NCBI GenBank assembly: GCA_022791355.1
Contig: JAAVYX010000089.1
Coordinates: 1 to 51,316, forward strand
Source of the DNA: Clostridiales bacterium
Lineage (GTDB): Bacteria; Bacillota; Clostridia; Oscillospirales; Acutalibacteraceae
Direction of reading: 5' to 3'
Length of the DNA stretch: 51,316 nt
A program made the translations under genes and the position numbers. Below the pieces are notes generated by a model, which was not told where the DNA came from, made no database searches, and saw nothing but the letters and a program-made list of their open reading frames with translations. Of the stretch, positions 42,476 through 51,316 are shown piece after piece (position 1 is the stretch's first letter; each line of letters opens with the position of its first letter).

Positions 42476-44194
42476 ATGAGGAAAAAAAGAAGCTTTGCGG
42501 AAAGGTTTTTTCCATGGAAGAATGGCAAGAATTCTGAAAACGCCGCGGAGGAACAGCTGCAGTCTATTGAAATGGAGGAGATTCCTCCTCCCGAGAGGCC
42601 CAAGGATGAAATAAAGGTTCAAGCCGGCCGGCAGCTTACGCAGGCCTGGCAAAAATGGCGCGGGGACGCGGCCACGCTTTGGCTAACCGTATTCGGCGGC
42701 GAAAACGGCTGCAAATTGCATCTCGACCCCTCGACGCTGGAGCCTGAGGGGAGCAGACTATCCGACCAGCTGGAAAAGGTTGCGGAAAAATATTTGCAGG
42801 CATGGGAGAAAGCGGCCAAAGAAACTGCGGCGGAGCCGGGCGCGCTGTGTAAAGTCTATATGTCCGCCGACCGGATGGCGGCTTGGCTTTTCCTGTTTCC
42901 ACCTTTTTCCCCGCAGGATAAAATTTCATTGGAAGCGCTCAACGAAGCCGTGCGGAAGAGCGGCGTTACGACTGGAATCGATCAGGCCGCGATAGACTAT
43001 GTATTTCAAAATCAGCCCTATTTTGAGCTCGTGCCTCTGGCCTGCGGCACAATGCCCGTTGAGGGCGCGGACGGCACCATAAGGGAACTATATCCCCGGC
43101 AGACCGAGGACGAAATCAAGACGGATGAAAGCGGCGCGGTCGATTACCATATGAAAAATTATATCCAGGCGGTCCAAAAAGGGGACATTATTTGCGACAT
43201 CCTTCCGCCCACAGAGGGTACGCCCGGCATGCGGGTGGACGGTCAGGCCGTCAAACCCCATCCTGTGAAGCCGGCCAAGGTTCTTCTTGGCGCTAACACC
43301 GCCTTTACGGACGACAAACAGCATGTGATTGCCAAAATGGACGGACATCTGGAATACAGTCATTCCACCTTTTCGGTTCGCTCCATTTTAGATGTGGCGG
43401 GCGACGTGAATTACGAAACCGGCAATATTGAATATCATGGGGATGTTCATATTCACGGCAATGTCTGCGAGGGATTTTCGGTCCGTGCGGCGGGCTCGGT
43501 CATAATTGACGGCGCTGTGGAGTCGGCGCATGTGGAGGCGGGCGGAGACGTTATTGTGGCAGGCGGCATTCTAGGCGATAACCGCGCTCTGATAAAGAGC
43601 CGCAGTAGCGTCCGCGCAAAGTACTTGGAAAACTGCGTTGTATATGCCGGCGAAGGCGTATACGCAGACTGCGCCATAGCCTCGCAAATCGGCTGTGATA
43701 ACAGTATCGTAATCACCACCGGACGGGGAACGGTCATCGGCGGAACCTTGACGGCCGGTAAGCTGGTTAAGGCGCATATCGTAGGCTCTAAGTCAGGCAA
43801 AAAAACAAGGATCATTCTGGGGGTTCTACCCTATACCGAGCAGGAAGGCGCGGCCGGCGAGGCCGAGCTGGAAGAAATCCATCAAGAGCTTGAGAAGCTG
43901 GAGGAAGAAATTCGCCGGTTGGAACGGCAATCGGGAAGGGCAGACGCCAGCGCTCAGCTTGGAAAGGCGAATCTGCGCAAATCCGTCCTCACCATGAAGG
44001 AGGAGCGGGCCTTAAAAAGCAAGCAAAGGCTGGAATCGGCCAAGCCGGATTTAAAGCTGTGCCGGTTTGAATGCAGCGTTGTATACCCTATTACGAAGTT
44101 AACCATTCAGGAATACGTACATTACTTTGAAGATATGAAAAACAGCTGTATCGCGACGCTGGACCTGCAAAGCGGAGAAATTAAATTTCACTGA
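42476..44194 (+). CDS. FapA family protein (DUF342)
   Basis: 572 aa. The central part matches the FapA/DUF342 family: an N-terminal domain with a Gly-rich turn (DILPPTEGTPGMRVDGQAVK at about 240-260) and a right-handed beta-helix region (about 295-450: DVAGDVNYETGNIEYHGDVH; SVIIDGAVESAHVEAGGDVI; GGILGDNRALIKSRSSVRAK). A coiled coil follows at about 460-520 (LEEIHQELEKLEEEIRRLER). Residues 1-150 are a family-unusual basic-acidic extension without a known motif. FapA proteins are cytosolic and poorly understood, but often lie near flagellar or polarity genes. Start ATG with GGAGTGAT upstream; followed by the FtsA-like gene. Confidence 0.88.
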   Translation: MRKKRSFAERFFPWKNGKNSENAAEEQLQSIEMEEIPPPERPKDEIKVQAGRQLTQAWQKWRGDAATLWLTVFGGENGCKLHLDPSTLEPEGSRLSDQLEKVAEKYLQAWEKAAKETAAEPGALCKVYMSADRMAAWLFLFPPFSPQDKISLEALNEAVRKSGVTTGIDQAAIDYVFQNQPYFELVPLACGTMPVEGADGTIRELYPRQTEDEIKTDESGAVDYHMKNYIQAVQKGDIICDILPPTEGTPGMRVDGQAVKPHPVKPAKVLLGANTAFTDDKQHVIAKMDGHLEYSHSTFSVRSILDVAGDVNYETGNIEYHGDVHIHGNVCEGFSVRAAGSVIIDGAVESAHVEAGGDVIVAGGILGDNRALIKSRSSVRAKYLENCVVYAGEGVYADCAIASQIGCDNSIVITTGRGTVIGGTLTAGKLVKAHIVGSKSGKKTRIILGVLPYTEQEGAAGEAELEEIHQELEKLEEEIRRLERQSGRADASAQLGKANLRKSVLTMKEERALKSKQRLESAKPDLKLCRFECSVVYPITKLTIQEYVHYFEDMKNSCIATLDLQSGEIKFH

Positions 44195-44583
44195 TTGGAC
44201 GATACGGCGACGTATGCGTCCTTCTCAGAGACGGCTTGCAAGCCCCGCGGGGTAAACGGACGAAGCTGTGATTTTTTTCCGGCCGGGAACAAGGGCTGCG
44301 GTTGAGGGCCATTCTCTGCTCTGAAACAAGCCCGACCTTTGGCATATAGTATACGCTATGCGTCAATTTCTGCGAATCCCTGGATTGGCTCCGCATAGCG
44401 GAGCGTCCCTTGGGGGAAGCATGGAGCGCTTTTTGACGTTCACAGAGATGGGCTGCGCGAAAATCTATATGGAAAATCGCGGCCCGGGCATAAAGAGATC
44501 GATTTGCAATTTTCCAAACAAACGGCTTCCTCCAGACGCTAGCCAGGCGGTTGCGGGTTGACCGGAAAGGGGCATTTGCTTCT
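44195..44583. other. Intergenic region before the FtsA-like gene
   Basis: 389 nt without a supported gene. Contents: the perfect palindromes GGCTTGCAAGCC (44233-44244) and CCCCGCGGGG (44243-44252) overlapping by two bases; the hairpin CTCCGC-ata-GCGGAG near 44387-44401; and a weak promoter-like pair CTGAAA (44321-44326), 18 bp, TATAGT (44345-44350) that could drive the FtsA-like gene. Confidence 0.4.
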
Positions 44584-46581
44584 ATGGCGAAATATAAGGA
44601 ACAGGAAAAGGATTTGATTTTCGCGCTGGACATTGGCACGCGCAGCATCGTCGGCGTTGTGGGCAGGCTGGAAAACGAAAGATTTAAGGTCTTGGCCATG
44701 GAAAGCACCGAGCACAATAACCGAACCATGCTGGACGGGCAGATCGACGATATCAGCGGCGTCGCCTCTTTGGCCGGGCAGGTCACCCAAAGGCTGGCAA
44801 GCAAGCTGGGCGTCCGTCTGAAACGCGTTTGCGTGGCGGCCGCCGGCCGTGCGCTGCGCACACAGCGCGGCAGCTTCTCCTTGGAGCTGAATGAAAAGAA
44901 CCCGATTACGGCCAATGAGATCAGTCAGATTGAAGCAGGCGCAGTTAGTATGGCGGAAGAAGCTTTGCAGGACGACGAAACTGGCCGCCGCCAATTCTAT
45001 TTGGTAGGGTATACCGTTGTCCAATACCGCTTGGATAATTATCCGCTGACGACCTTGCTGAACCACAGCGGCCAAAGGGCGGAGGGGGATATAGTAGCGA
45101 CCTTTCTGCCCGGCGAAGTGGTGGAAAGCCTATACGCCGCTATGCGGGAAATCGGGCTACAGGTGAGCAGCATCACTCTGGAGCCTATCGCCGCCATGAA
45201 CGCGGCTATTCCGGCCGAGCTTCGTCTGCTCAATCTGGCCCTGGTGGATATTGGAGCGGGTACCTCTGATATTGCCATTTGCAGGGATGGAAGCATTATC
45301 GGCTACACTATGGTCACCCAGGCCGGCGACGAGATTACTGAAACTATTATGCGGGCTTATTTGGTGGATTTTCAAACCGCCGAGCAGATGAAACGCAGCC
45401 TGAAAACCGACGGTACAATCACCTTTGTCAATATTCTGGGACTGGAGGAAAGCGTTTCGGCCGAAGCGCTTTTCAAGGCGATTGAAAAACCGATGGAAAG
45501 TCTGGCCGAGGCCATTTCACAGCAGATTCTCGCAATCAACGGCAACGCGCCGTCCGCCCTTTTCATGGCTGGCGGCGGCAGCAAGCTGGACGGCCTGCAG
45601 GAAAAGATGGCGGCGTGTCTGTCTATGGACCGAAAGAGGGTAGCCTTGGCTGGCGGCAACTTTTCCAAGAGCGTATTTACAGACGACGAGACTTTGGAAC
45701 TGAACAATTCGGAATATGCGACGCCCCTGGGAATTGCGGTTTCCGCAGGTATGGGACTGCTGAACGACAGCTATATCGTATATTTGAATGGGGAAAGAGC
45801 CAAGCTGTTCCGCAACGACGCCCTAACCTTGGGAGATATTTTACTGATGAACGGATATACCTATACTGACTTGATGGGCAGGGTGGGAAAAAGCCTGAGC
45901 GTCACGGTCGACGGAAAGCATATGCGTTTCCGAGGGGAACCGACAGCGCCGGCCATTTTGCGGATTAACGGCGCGGACGCGGCCATAACCACAGTCGTAC
46001 ACGCCGGCGATCGCATCGATTTTACGCCAGCCAAATCGGGCGCGCCCGCCGTTAAAACTCTGGCGGATATCTTGGGAGCGGATTATGCGGGCAAGGTGCT
46101 GGTGAACAATAAGGAGGCAACCTCCTTGCAAACCTCGCTTCGATACGGCGACGTGGTTTTAACCTTGGGCAAATCGCAGTCTTCTTCCCGGCCGACCAAG
46201 GCGGCGCGAAAGGCGGAAGACCCGAAACCGGAGGAACCCCCAAAGCAGCCGGAACTTCGAAAGCAGTCCGAACCTCAAAAACAGCCGGAACCCCAACTGC
46301 AGCTTCCGGTTCAGCAGGCGCAGCCGTCCGCGTCCCCGGCAGAAAATACGAAAAAGAAGGAACTGCGTTTTTTTTTGAATGACAGCCCCCTTTCGCTGCC
46401 GGAAAAAGAAAACAAGGAGCCCTACTATTTGATGGATCTGCTGGAATATACGAAAATCGATTTTGGAAACTTAGACTGTCCGGTGCGGATGACGGTCAAC
46501 GGAGCGCCATGCGCCTTTCAAACGGTGTTGCATGACCGGGATTCGGTCGTCATCTGTCCGGAAGAGAGTACAGTAAAATAA
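44584..46581 (+). CDS. FtsA-like actin-family ATPase with beta-grasp-like C-terminal extensions
   Basis: 665 aa. Residues about 10-400 form an FtsA/HSP70-like ATPase: phosphate-1 loop LIFALDIGTRSIVGVVG, connecting and phosphate-2 loop LALVDIGAGTSDIAI, adenosine motif ALFMAGGGSKLDGL. The first 90 residues carry the FtsA-type RTMLDGQIDD. Beyond the ATPase are segments resembling ubiquitin/MoaD-like folds: about 415-500 (VYLNGERAKLF... GDRIDF), a Pro/Gln-rich linker at about 545-595, and a last one at about 600-660 (LRFFLNDSPLSLPE... DRDSVVI). No C-terminal amphipathic membrane helix of true FtsA is seen. The ATG at 44584 follows GGAAAGGGG. Function unknown; not likely the division FtsA. Confidence 0.82.
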   Translation: MAKYKEQEKDLIFALDIGTRSIVGVVGRLENERFKVLAMESTEHNNRTMLDGQIDDISGVASLAGQVTQRLASKLGVRLKRVCVAAAGRALRTQRGSFSLELNEKNPITANEISQIEAGAVSMAEEALQDDETGRRQFYLVGYTVVQYRLDNYPLTTLLNHSGQRAEGDIVATFLPGEVVESLYAAMREIGLQVSSITLEPIAAMNAAIPAELRLLNLALVDIGAGTSDIAICRDGSIIGYTMVTQAGDEITETIMRAYLVDFQTAEQMKRSLKTDGTITFVNILGLEESVSAEALFKAIEKPMESLAEAISQQILAINGNAPSALFMAGGGSKLDGLQEKMAACLSMDRKRVALAGGNFSKSVFTDDETLELNNSEYATPLGIAVSAGMGLLNDSYIVYLNGERAKLFRNDALTLGDILLMNGYTYTDLMGRVGKSLSVTVDGKHMRFRGEPTAPAILRINGADAAITTVVHAGDRIDFTPAKSGAPAVKTLADILGADYAGKVLVNNKEATSLQTSLRYGDVVLTLGKSQSSSRPTKAARKAEDPKPEEPPKQPELRKQSEPQKQPEPQLQLPVQQAQPSASPAENTKKKELRFFLNDSPLSLPEKENKEPYYLMDLLEYTKIDFGNLDCPVRMTVNGAPCAFQTVLHDRDSVVICPEESTVK

Positions 46582-46597
46582 GGCGGGTTATGATACA

Positions 46598-47428
46598 ATG
46601 TGGATATTAAAGAAAAACAACCCTACAGATTCGTCCGCGGATGAGAGGGAAGCGGCGCAGCCGGCCTATAAGGCGGCTGCGGCATCCCAGTTTATAAACG
46701 TTCGGAAAAATATAGCCATCGTTCTGTGCGCCGCTGCACTTTTCTGCCTATTGACGGGCTGCCAGTCCAAGGGGGAAGAGGAAGGGCTTATCGTCGAAAC
46801 ATATGCGATCGAGTCGGAAAGCGTGCCCGCTATGCAGGTAGAGGACAACGTGGAGGTGTCGATGACCGACCCCGTCACTTATGCGTACATAGGTTGGGAA
46901 AACGCGGGAGAATCGGTGTCCCAATATGTCGAGTCCATGACGGCCGAAGAAAACGGTTTTTCAGTGGCGAAAGCCAAAGAAGCGCCAGATTATACCAAAG
47001 AAAAGGGCGACGTGAAGCTTACCAAGCAAGCGGTAAGCGACGAAAATAAGCGGATTGCCCTGGAGTTGAGCTGGTATCCCGGCATCTGTACGGTAGCCGT
47101 TAGTCTGGAAGATGCCGCGGGCGGCGCAAACGGGGAAGTCGCTGAGCAAGAGACCCTGACCCAGACCGAAGCGGTCGAAATGATCCAAGGCCTGCGCCCA
47201 GCGGTTCTGGAGCTCAGCGGAGACAGTATGGACGCTTATAACGTTTATGTCAGAAATGGGCTGGTTGACGTCAACCAGGAGGCGTGTATCTGGCTGGAAA
47301 TCTATACCGATGCAACCAGGGCAGGGACAAACGCTCATATGGGAACCTACTATCTCAGTCGGGACGGCAAGCGGCTGTATTCTCTAAACCATGCGGACGA
47401 TTCAATCAAGAAATTAGAGCTTAGCTGA
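46598..47428 (+). CDS. Putative lipoprotein, function unknown
   Basis: 276 aa. A 37-residue polar N-terminus precedes a hydrophobic segment (about 38-52, NIAIVLCAAALFCLL) ending in the lipobox-like LLTGCQS, then an acidic linker (KGEEEGL) and a soluble domain. If the Cys is lipidated, the N-region is unusually long, so either the true start is downstream with a rare codon or this is a membrane-anchored protein. The soluble domain has TQTEAVEMIQGLRPAVLELS and TYYLSRDGKRLYSL, with no family I recognise. It follows the FtsA-like gene by 16 nt, with a terminator after it, so the two share a transcript. Confidence 0.7.
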   Translation: MWILKKNNPTDSSADEREAAQPAYKAAAASQFINVRKNIAIVLCAAALFCLLTGCQSKGEEEGLIVETYAIESESVPAMQVEDNVEVSMTDPVTYAYIGWENAGESVSQYVESMTAEENGFSVAKAKEAPDYTKEKGDVKLTKQAVSDENKRIALELSWYPGICTVAVSLEDAAGGANGEVAEQETLTQTEAVEMIQGLRPAVLELSGDSMDAYNVYVRNGLVDVNQEACIWLEIYTDATRAGTNAHMGTYYLSRDGKRLYSLNHADDSIKKLELS

Positions 47429-47467
47429 AGCCCGGGGCGGCTGATAACAAATAGACCGAAACAAGCC

Positions 47468-47505
47468 TGCCGGCCGCAGTTCGTACCCTGCGGCCGGCAT
47501 TTTAT
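47468..47505 (+). terminator. Terminator after the FtsA-like/lipoprotein operon
   Basis: TGCCGGCCGCAG (47468-47479) pairs perfectly with CTGCGGCCGGCA (47488-47499), followed by TTTTATCAT. Typical intrinsic terminator 40 nt after the stop. Confidence 0.88.
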
Positions 47506-47999
47506 CATAAAAAAGAAGATCGTCTGCCTCCAAGGCGGAATAGAGCTTTGGGGGACAAACATTTATCGCTCGTTAGGCTGTTTTCGCTGCGGCCGGTGGG
47601 CAACCGAGTTGCGCCCGGCTATGCGGACCGTCCCCTAAAGGACGGCTTGCTGACGGCCGCCAAATCCAAGAACGCCGTTAGTACCCTTTATTAGTACCCG
47701 CTCCCCCCGTTTGGTCTGTCCGTGAAGGCCGCCTTTTGGGCTGCTGCGCTATTCCCCAAGGCAGAAGGCAGCGGCCCGCTCCAAGAAGCGGTTTGAAGCG
47801 GCCAAGCTTGGGTCGCCGCTGGACTCTTTGGCGTTTTACAGATGAACGGCGGCAGAGGAGAGCGTTTGGGCGCAGCTGGTCGAGCGAAGCTCGACAACTC
47901 GCCGGCCAGCCGCAGGACCAAACGGCGTAGATGTTTTTTTCGCGGTGAGGATCATTCAAAGATATTAGAGCGCATTTCAAATTCGGGAGGTATTTCCGC
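47506..47999. other. Intergenic region before the hybrid kinase
   Basis: About 490 nt with no supported gene. Small hairpins are visible: CCGTCC-cctaaa-GGACGG near 47628-47645 and GTCGAGC-gaa-GCTCGAC near 47879-47895. The short ORFs on both strands lack ribosome-binding sites and recognisable motifs. I see no clear promoter. Confidence 0.4.
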
Positions 48000-50900
48000 A
48001 TGAGTGAAACAAAGAAATTTTGGCAAAGCATTTTGTGGGTATTGCTCCTGTTGGCGGCTGTTGTCCTATTGTTTCGGTGGTATTCCACAGCAAACAGTCA
48101 GCGTATTGAAACTCAAAATCTGAATTATACCATAGACTCCGCCCGGCAGACGGCTAAACGGATAGAGGGCGAGTTCGCCAACGCTGTCCTGCGCATTCGC
48201 AACTACGCTTATTTGCTGGACACCAGCCTGAGCGAGCCGGACGTCGGCCTGGAGCTGCTGCGGGGAATTGAGGAAAATTCGATTTTTGACGCGATTCATT
48301 TCACCAACAAGGAAGGAATCGACCTGGCCTCCAGCGGCGTAACCTCCAACAACCGTGACAAGACATACTTTATCAAGGGCATGCAGGGGGCGAGCGGTCT
48401 GGAAGTGGTCTTCACGCCTGGAGCGGCCGATGAGGCCGTAATAACCTTTTACGCCCCCCTGCGCCACGACGGCGAAGTTTTCGGGATGCTTCTCGGCATG
48501 TATTATGCGGAAAACTATTTGCAGAATATGCTGGCCGCCACCTACTTTGGCGAAGCGGCGGGCGTCTATCTGTGTACGCAGGAGGGGCGGGTTATCGCCT
48601 GTTCGGGCGGTTCCGGCGCGGCCCATGACAGCCGGCCTTTGTTGGACAGGCTGCGGGAGGAAAACCTGATCGACCCGGACGCCGCCGCTGAAGCCTGGAA
48701 TATATTCCATCAGGGCGACGGCGAAGGCGGGGTTATCTGCGACAGTAAGAGCGCAACCGACAATTTATGCGTGCTGCATATCCCAAACAGCGATTACGTT
48801 TTGGTGCAAACCTTCCCCCGCAGCGTGACGCGGGCCATGATCGAAAACGCCAATCACACCGGAATCGTTTTGCAGTGCATCCTTATCGGGCTATTTGCGC
48901 TCTATATCCTGGTTTTGGTCATCCGTTCCCAGCGGAAGCGAAAGCTGCTGGAGCGGGAAAACCGGGAGATGGGCTACGTAATCGACGGAGTGACCTCTCT
49001 GTTCTCCTGCTTCGTTCTAGTGGATCTGTTGGAGGGGTCTTATTGCTATCTGGCCGGAACAAAACCGGAAGAGTCGGCGTTTGCGACCGCCGGCCGGTAT
49101 AAGGAGCTTTCCGCCTACTTCGGGTCCCTTCTGGCGGATGAAAACGACCGGTCGAAATTTTTGGAGCAAATGGAGCCGGAGGCCCTTGCTGCGGGGCTGG
49201 GCAGCGGCGGCGCAAACATTCAGTATGAATACCGCATCCGGCGGGCGAATGTCGTAGGCTGGGAACATATGAATATCCTTTGCTTAGAACAAAAGGAGGG
49301 CCGGGCGTCTAAGGCCCTGATGTTCTGGCAGGACGTCACCAAGCTAAAGGAGGAGCAGCTGCGCACCCAGGCGGAAATTTCGATTGCCAACCGTAAGGAG
49401 AGACAGTATCGGATCGCTATCACCTCCAACGCCTTTTGCACCTTTGAGTTCAACTTAACAAAGGACTTAATGGAAGAGGACATCGCGCGCACGATAAACG
49501 GCCGCCGGGTATCTCTGCTGGAGAAAGTGGGGCTGAAAGCGCCCTGTAAAGCGTCGGATTGCTTTGAAAGGTGGAAAGCCTTTGTATTAGAGGAGTCTAT
49601 GGACGACTACGCGGCCGTCGTAAACCTGGAGCGCCTGCGGGAAGGTTTTGAAGCGGGGGAGGCTGAGGCGACGGTTGATTATTGGGAATGGGCTTCCGAT
49701 ACGGAGCAGATGTGCGTCCGCCAGTCCTTCATTATGACCCGGGACAGCGGCACCGGCGATATTATGGTTATGGTCGTCTCCAAGGATATCACAGAGCAGG
49801 TGCAAAAGCAGAGAGAACAGACCCAGGCCCTTCACGAGGCGTTGATGCAGGCCCAGCACGCCAACAACGCCAAGACCACCTTCCTGTCCAACATGTCCCA
49901 CGACATCCGCACCCCGATGAACGCAATTATTGGCTTTACTACCATTGCGGTTACCCATATCGACAACCAGGAGCGGGTGCGGGACAGCCTGCAAAAGGTC
50001 CTGTCGTCCTCCAATCATCTGCTCAGCTTGATAAACGATATTCTGGACATGAGCCGAATCGAGAGCGGAAAGGTGCAGATTAAGGAGCAGGAATGCAATA
50101 TTTCCGAACTGACCCACAATTTGGTCAGCATTATCCAGCCCCAAGTGAAAGCCAAACAGATGGAGTTGTTTATCGATACCTTCGACGTGGCCAACGAGGA
50201 TGTGATCGCCGACTCCCTCAAGCTCAGCCAGGTCTTCGTAAACCTGCTTTCCAACGCCGTAAAGTATACGCCTGCGGGCGGGACGGTCAGCTTCCGCATC
50301 ACCCAGGAAACCACCTTTCACCGGGGCTATGGAGATTACACTTTCGTTGTCAAGGACAACGGCATAGGCATGTCGCCGGAGTTTGTGGAGCATATTTTTG
50401 AGCCCTTCGAGCGGGAGGCCAGCACGACCAAAACCGGCATACAGGGGACGGGGCTGGGTATGGCCATCACCAAAAATATCGTAGACATGATGGGCGGCGT
50501 CATCGAGGTGCAAAGCGAGAAGGGAAAGGGCAGCGAGTTCAGAGTCCGCTTGAGCTTGAAGCTCCAGGACAAGGAAAAAAACGCGGCCCAGATCAAGGAA
50601 TTGGAGGGTCTGCGGGCCATGGTGGTGGACGACGACCCGGATAGCTGCGACAGCGTCACCCGTATGCTCAAGCAGCTGGGGATGCGGGCCGAATGGACAA
50701 CCTCCGGCCGGGAAGCTGTCTACCGCGCTAAGAGCGCTCACAATGAAGGCGATTGCTACCATACGTACATCATCGATTGGCAGATGCCCGAAATGAGCGG
50801 GGTGGAGACCGCCAGAGGCATCCGCGCGGCAGTGGGGCCAGAGGCGCCGATCATTGTCCTCACCGCCTACGACTGGGCGGACATTGAGGAAGAGGCAAGG

Positions 50901-51316
50901 AAAGCGGGCGTAAACGCCTTCTGTGCCAAGCCCTTGTTCCTGTCCGATTTGAAAAACGCGCTGCGGGTTACTCATAATCTGGCACAAAAGGAGAGCGAAG
51001 CCGCCTCATGGTCCCAAGCCGATTTCAGCGGCAAGCGTATTCTGCTGGTGGAGGACAATGAGCTCAACCGGGAGATTGCCCAAGCCATCCTGGAGGAAAC
51101 AGGCTTTATGGTAGAGACCGCTCCCGACGGTACTGATGCGGTGTCCATGATGCAGCAGGCGGCGGAGAACTATTACGACGCCATTTTAATGGACGTGCAG
51201 ATGCCGGTGATGGACGGTTATGAAGCCACCCGAACCATTCGCGCTCTGCCCCGTAAGGAGGCTAAAAGCATCCCCATCATCGCCATGACGGCCAACGCCA
51301 TGGAGGAGGACAAGGA
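48000..51316 (+). CDS. Hybrid sensor histidine kinase, cut by the window end
   Basis: At least 1105 codons, open at the right edge. N-terminal membrane helix at about 8-26; extracytoplasmic dCache-like sensor about 30-290 (with DKTYFIKGMQG and VITFYAPLRHDGEVFGMLLG); second helix about 298-318. A PAS-like region follows. HisKA has phospho-acceptor H634 (in SNMSHDIRTPMNAIIGF). HATPase shows the N box (FVNLLSNAVKYTP), G1 (VVKDNGIGMS) and G2 (GTGLGMAITK). Two receivers follow: D926 (in YIIDWQMPEMSG) and D1065 (in ILMDVQMPVMDG). An Hpt domain may lie beyond the window. Start ATG at 48000 with CGGGAGG about 9 nt upstream. Ligand and output unknown. Confidence 0.92.
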   Translation, partial: MSETKKFWQSILWVLLLLAAVVLLFRWYSTANSQRIETQNLNYTIDSARQTAKRIEGEFANAVLRIRNYAYLLDTSLSEPDVGLELLRGIEENSIFDAIHFTNKEGIDLASSGVTSNNRDKTYFIKGMQGASGLEVVFTPGAADEAVITFYAPLRHDGEVFGMLLGMYYAENYLQNMLAATYFGEAAGVYLCTQEGRVIACSGGSGAAHDSRPLLDRLREENLIDPDAAAEAWNIFHQGDGEGGVICDSKSATDNLCVLHIPNSDYVLVQTFPRSVTRAMIENANHTGIVLQCILIGLFALYILVLVIRSQRKRKLLERENREMGYVIDGVTSLFSCFVLVDLLEGSYCYLAGTKPEESAFATAGRYKELSAYFGSLLADENDRSKFLEQMEPEALAAGLGSGGANIQYEYRIRRANVVGWEHMNILCLEQKEGRASKALMFWQDVTKLKEEQLRTQAEISIANRKERQYRIAITSNAFCTFEFNLTKDLMEEDIARTINGRRVSLLEKVGLKAPCKASDCFERWKAFVLEESMDDYAAVVNLERLREGFEAGEAEATVDYWEWASDTEQMCVRQSFIMTRDSGTGDIMVMVVSKDITEQVQKQREQTQALHEALMQAQHANNAKTTFLSNMSHDIRTPMNAIIGFTTIAVTHIDNQERVRDSLQKVLSSSNHLLSLINDILDMSRIESGKVQIKEQECNISELTHNLVSIIQPQVKAKQMELFIDTFDVANEDVIADSLKLSQVFVNLLSNAVKYTPAGGTVSFRITQETTFHRGYGDYTFVVKDNGIGMSPEFVEHIFEPFEREASTTKTGIQGTGLGMAITKNIVDMMGGVIEVQSEKGKGSEFRVRLSLKLQDKEKNAAQIKELEGLRAMVVDDDPDSCDSVTRMLKQLGMRAEWTTSGREAVYRAKSAHNEGDCYHTYIIDWQMPEMSGVETARGIRAAVGPEAPIIVLTAYDWADIEEEARKAGVNAFCAKPLFLSDLKNALRVTHNLAQKESEAASWSQADFSGKRILLVEDNELNREIAQAILEETGFMVETAPDGTDAVSMMQQAAENYYDAILMDVQMPVMDGYEATRTIRALPRKEAKSIPIIAMTANAMEEDK

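Noticed and set aside
42256..42652. Minus-strand ORFs of 112-115 codons over the tandem repeat
   Set aside because: They mostly translate the 29-bp repeat and the start of fapA in antisense, with no ribosome-binding site or recognisable motif.
49587..50987. 466-codon minus-strand ORF
   Set aside because: It lies antisense to the well-supported histidine kinase, HATPase and receiver domains of the plus-strand gene.

Overview
The window is the main flagellar and chemotaxis locus of a Gram-positive, probably endospore-forming clostridium. An Oscillospiraceae/Ruminococcaceae-like lineage is my best guess, from the gene order (flgBC-fliEFGHIJK-flgD-flgE-swrD-motAB-fliMY-cheY-fliOPQR-flhBA-sigma-flgFG-cheCD), the moderate to high G+C with low-G+C-type Shine-Dalgarno sites, the FliY and SwrD proteins, a dockerin-bearing secreted protein, and a cytosolic sporulation-type gamma-D-Glu-diamino-acid peptidase. 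I cannot name a species from sequence alone.

Layout. (1) 1-5.2 kb: a membrane-anchored M23 peptidase, a palindrome-rich gap with a good promoter, and a large secreted metalloprotease-like protein with two discoidin-like modules, FIVAR-like repeats and a C-terminal type I dockerin. (2) 5.5-6.8 kb, minus strand: an M14 peptidase with peptidoglycan-binding and LysM-like modules. (3) 7.0-33.8 kb: one long co-directional run of 29 genes, starting from a consensus sigma-A promoter and a structured leader, covering rod, MS ring, switch, export apparatus, hook, stator, flagellar sigma factor, CheC/CheD, CheV and an EAL-HDOD protein. It ends at a strong GNRA-loop terminator. (4) 33.9-35.7 kb, minus strand: a ParA ATPase and a protein with a long Pro/Ala/Glu-rich linker ending in a ComFB domain. 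(5) 35.9-39.2 kb: fliD-fliS and a FliT/FlgN-like chaperone behind a sigma-D-like promoter. (6) 39.4-42.0 kb: an FtsE-like ATPase without a permease, and a chemoreceptor. (7) 42.0-47.4 kb: a 29-bp tandem repeat, a FapA (DUF342) protein, an FtsA-like ATPase with beta-grasp-like extensions, and a lipoprotein candidate. (8) 48.0 kb to the end: a hybrid histidine kinase cut by the window edge.

How it fits together: the long operon builds the hook-basal body and its export gate and ends with the sigma factor expected to switch on late genes such as fliD. Adaptation and signal termination are supplied by CheC, CheD, FliY and CheV. cheA, cheW, cheB, cheR, flagellin, flgK, flgL, flgM, fliW and csrA are not in the window. 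Absences from usual operon positions are also notable: no fliL between motB and fliM, no ylxF between fliJ and fliK, no flhF/flhG between flhA and the sigma gene.

Most interesting lead: the ParA/ComFB-domain pair beside fliD. It could be a positioning system for flagellar or chemosensory cargo that senses a cyclic dinucleotide, standing in for the missing FlhF/FlhG. A second lead is the FapA / FtsA-like / lipoprotein cluster. A third, at the RNA level, is that most of the longer gaps between flagellar genes hold a perfect or near-perfect hairpin, including a 156-bp MITE-like palindrome between fliR and flhB.
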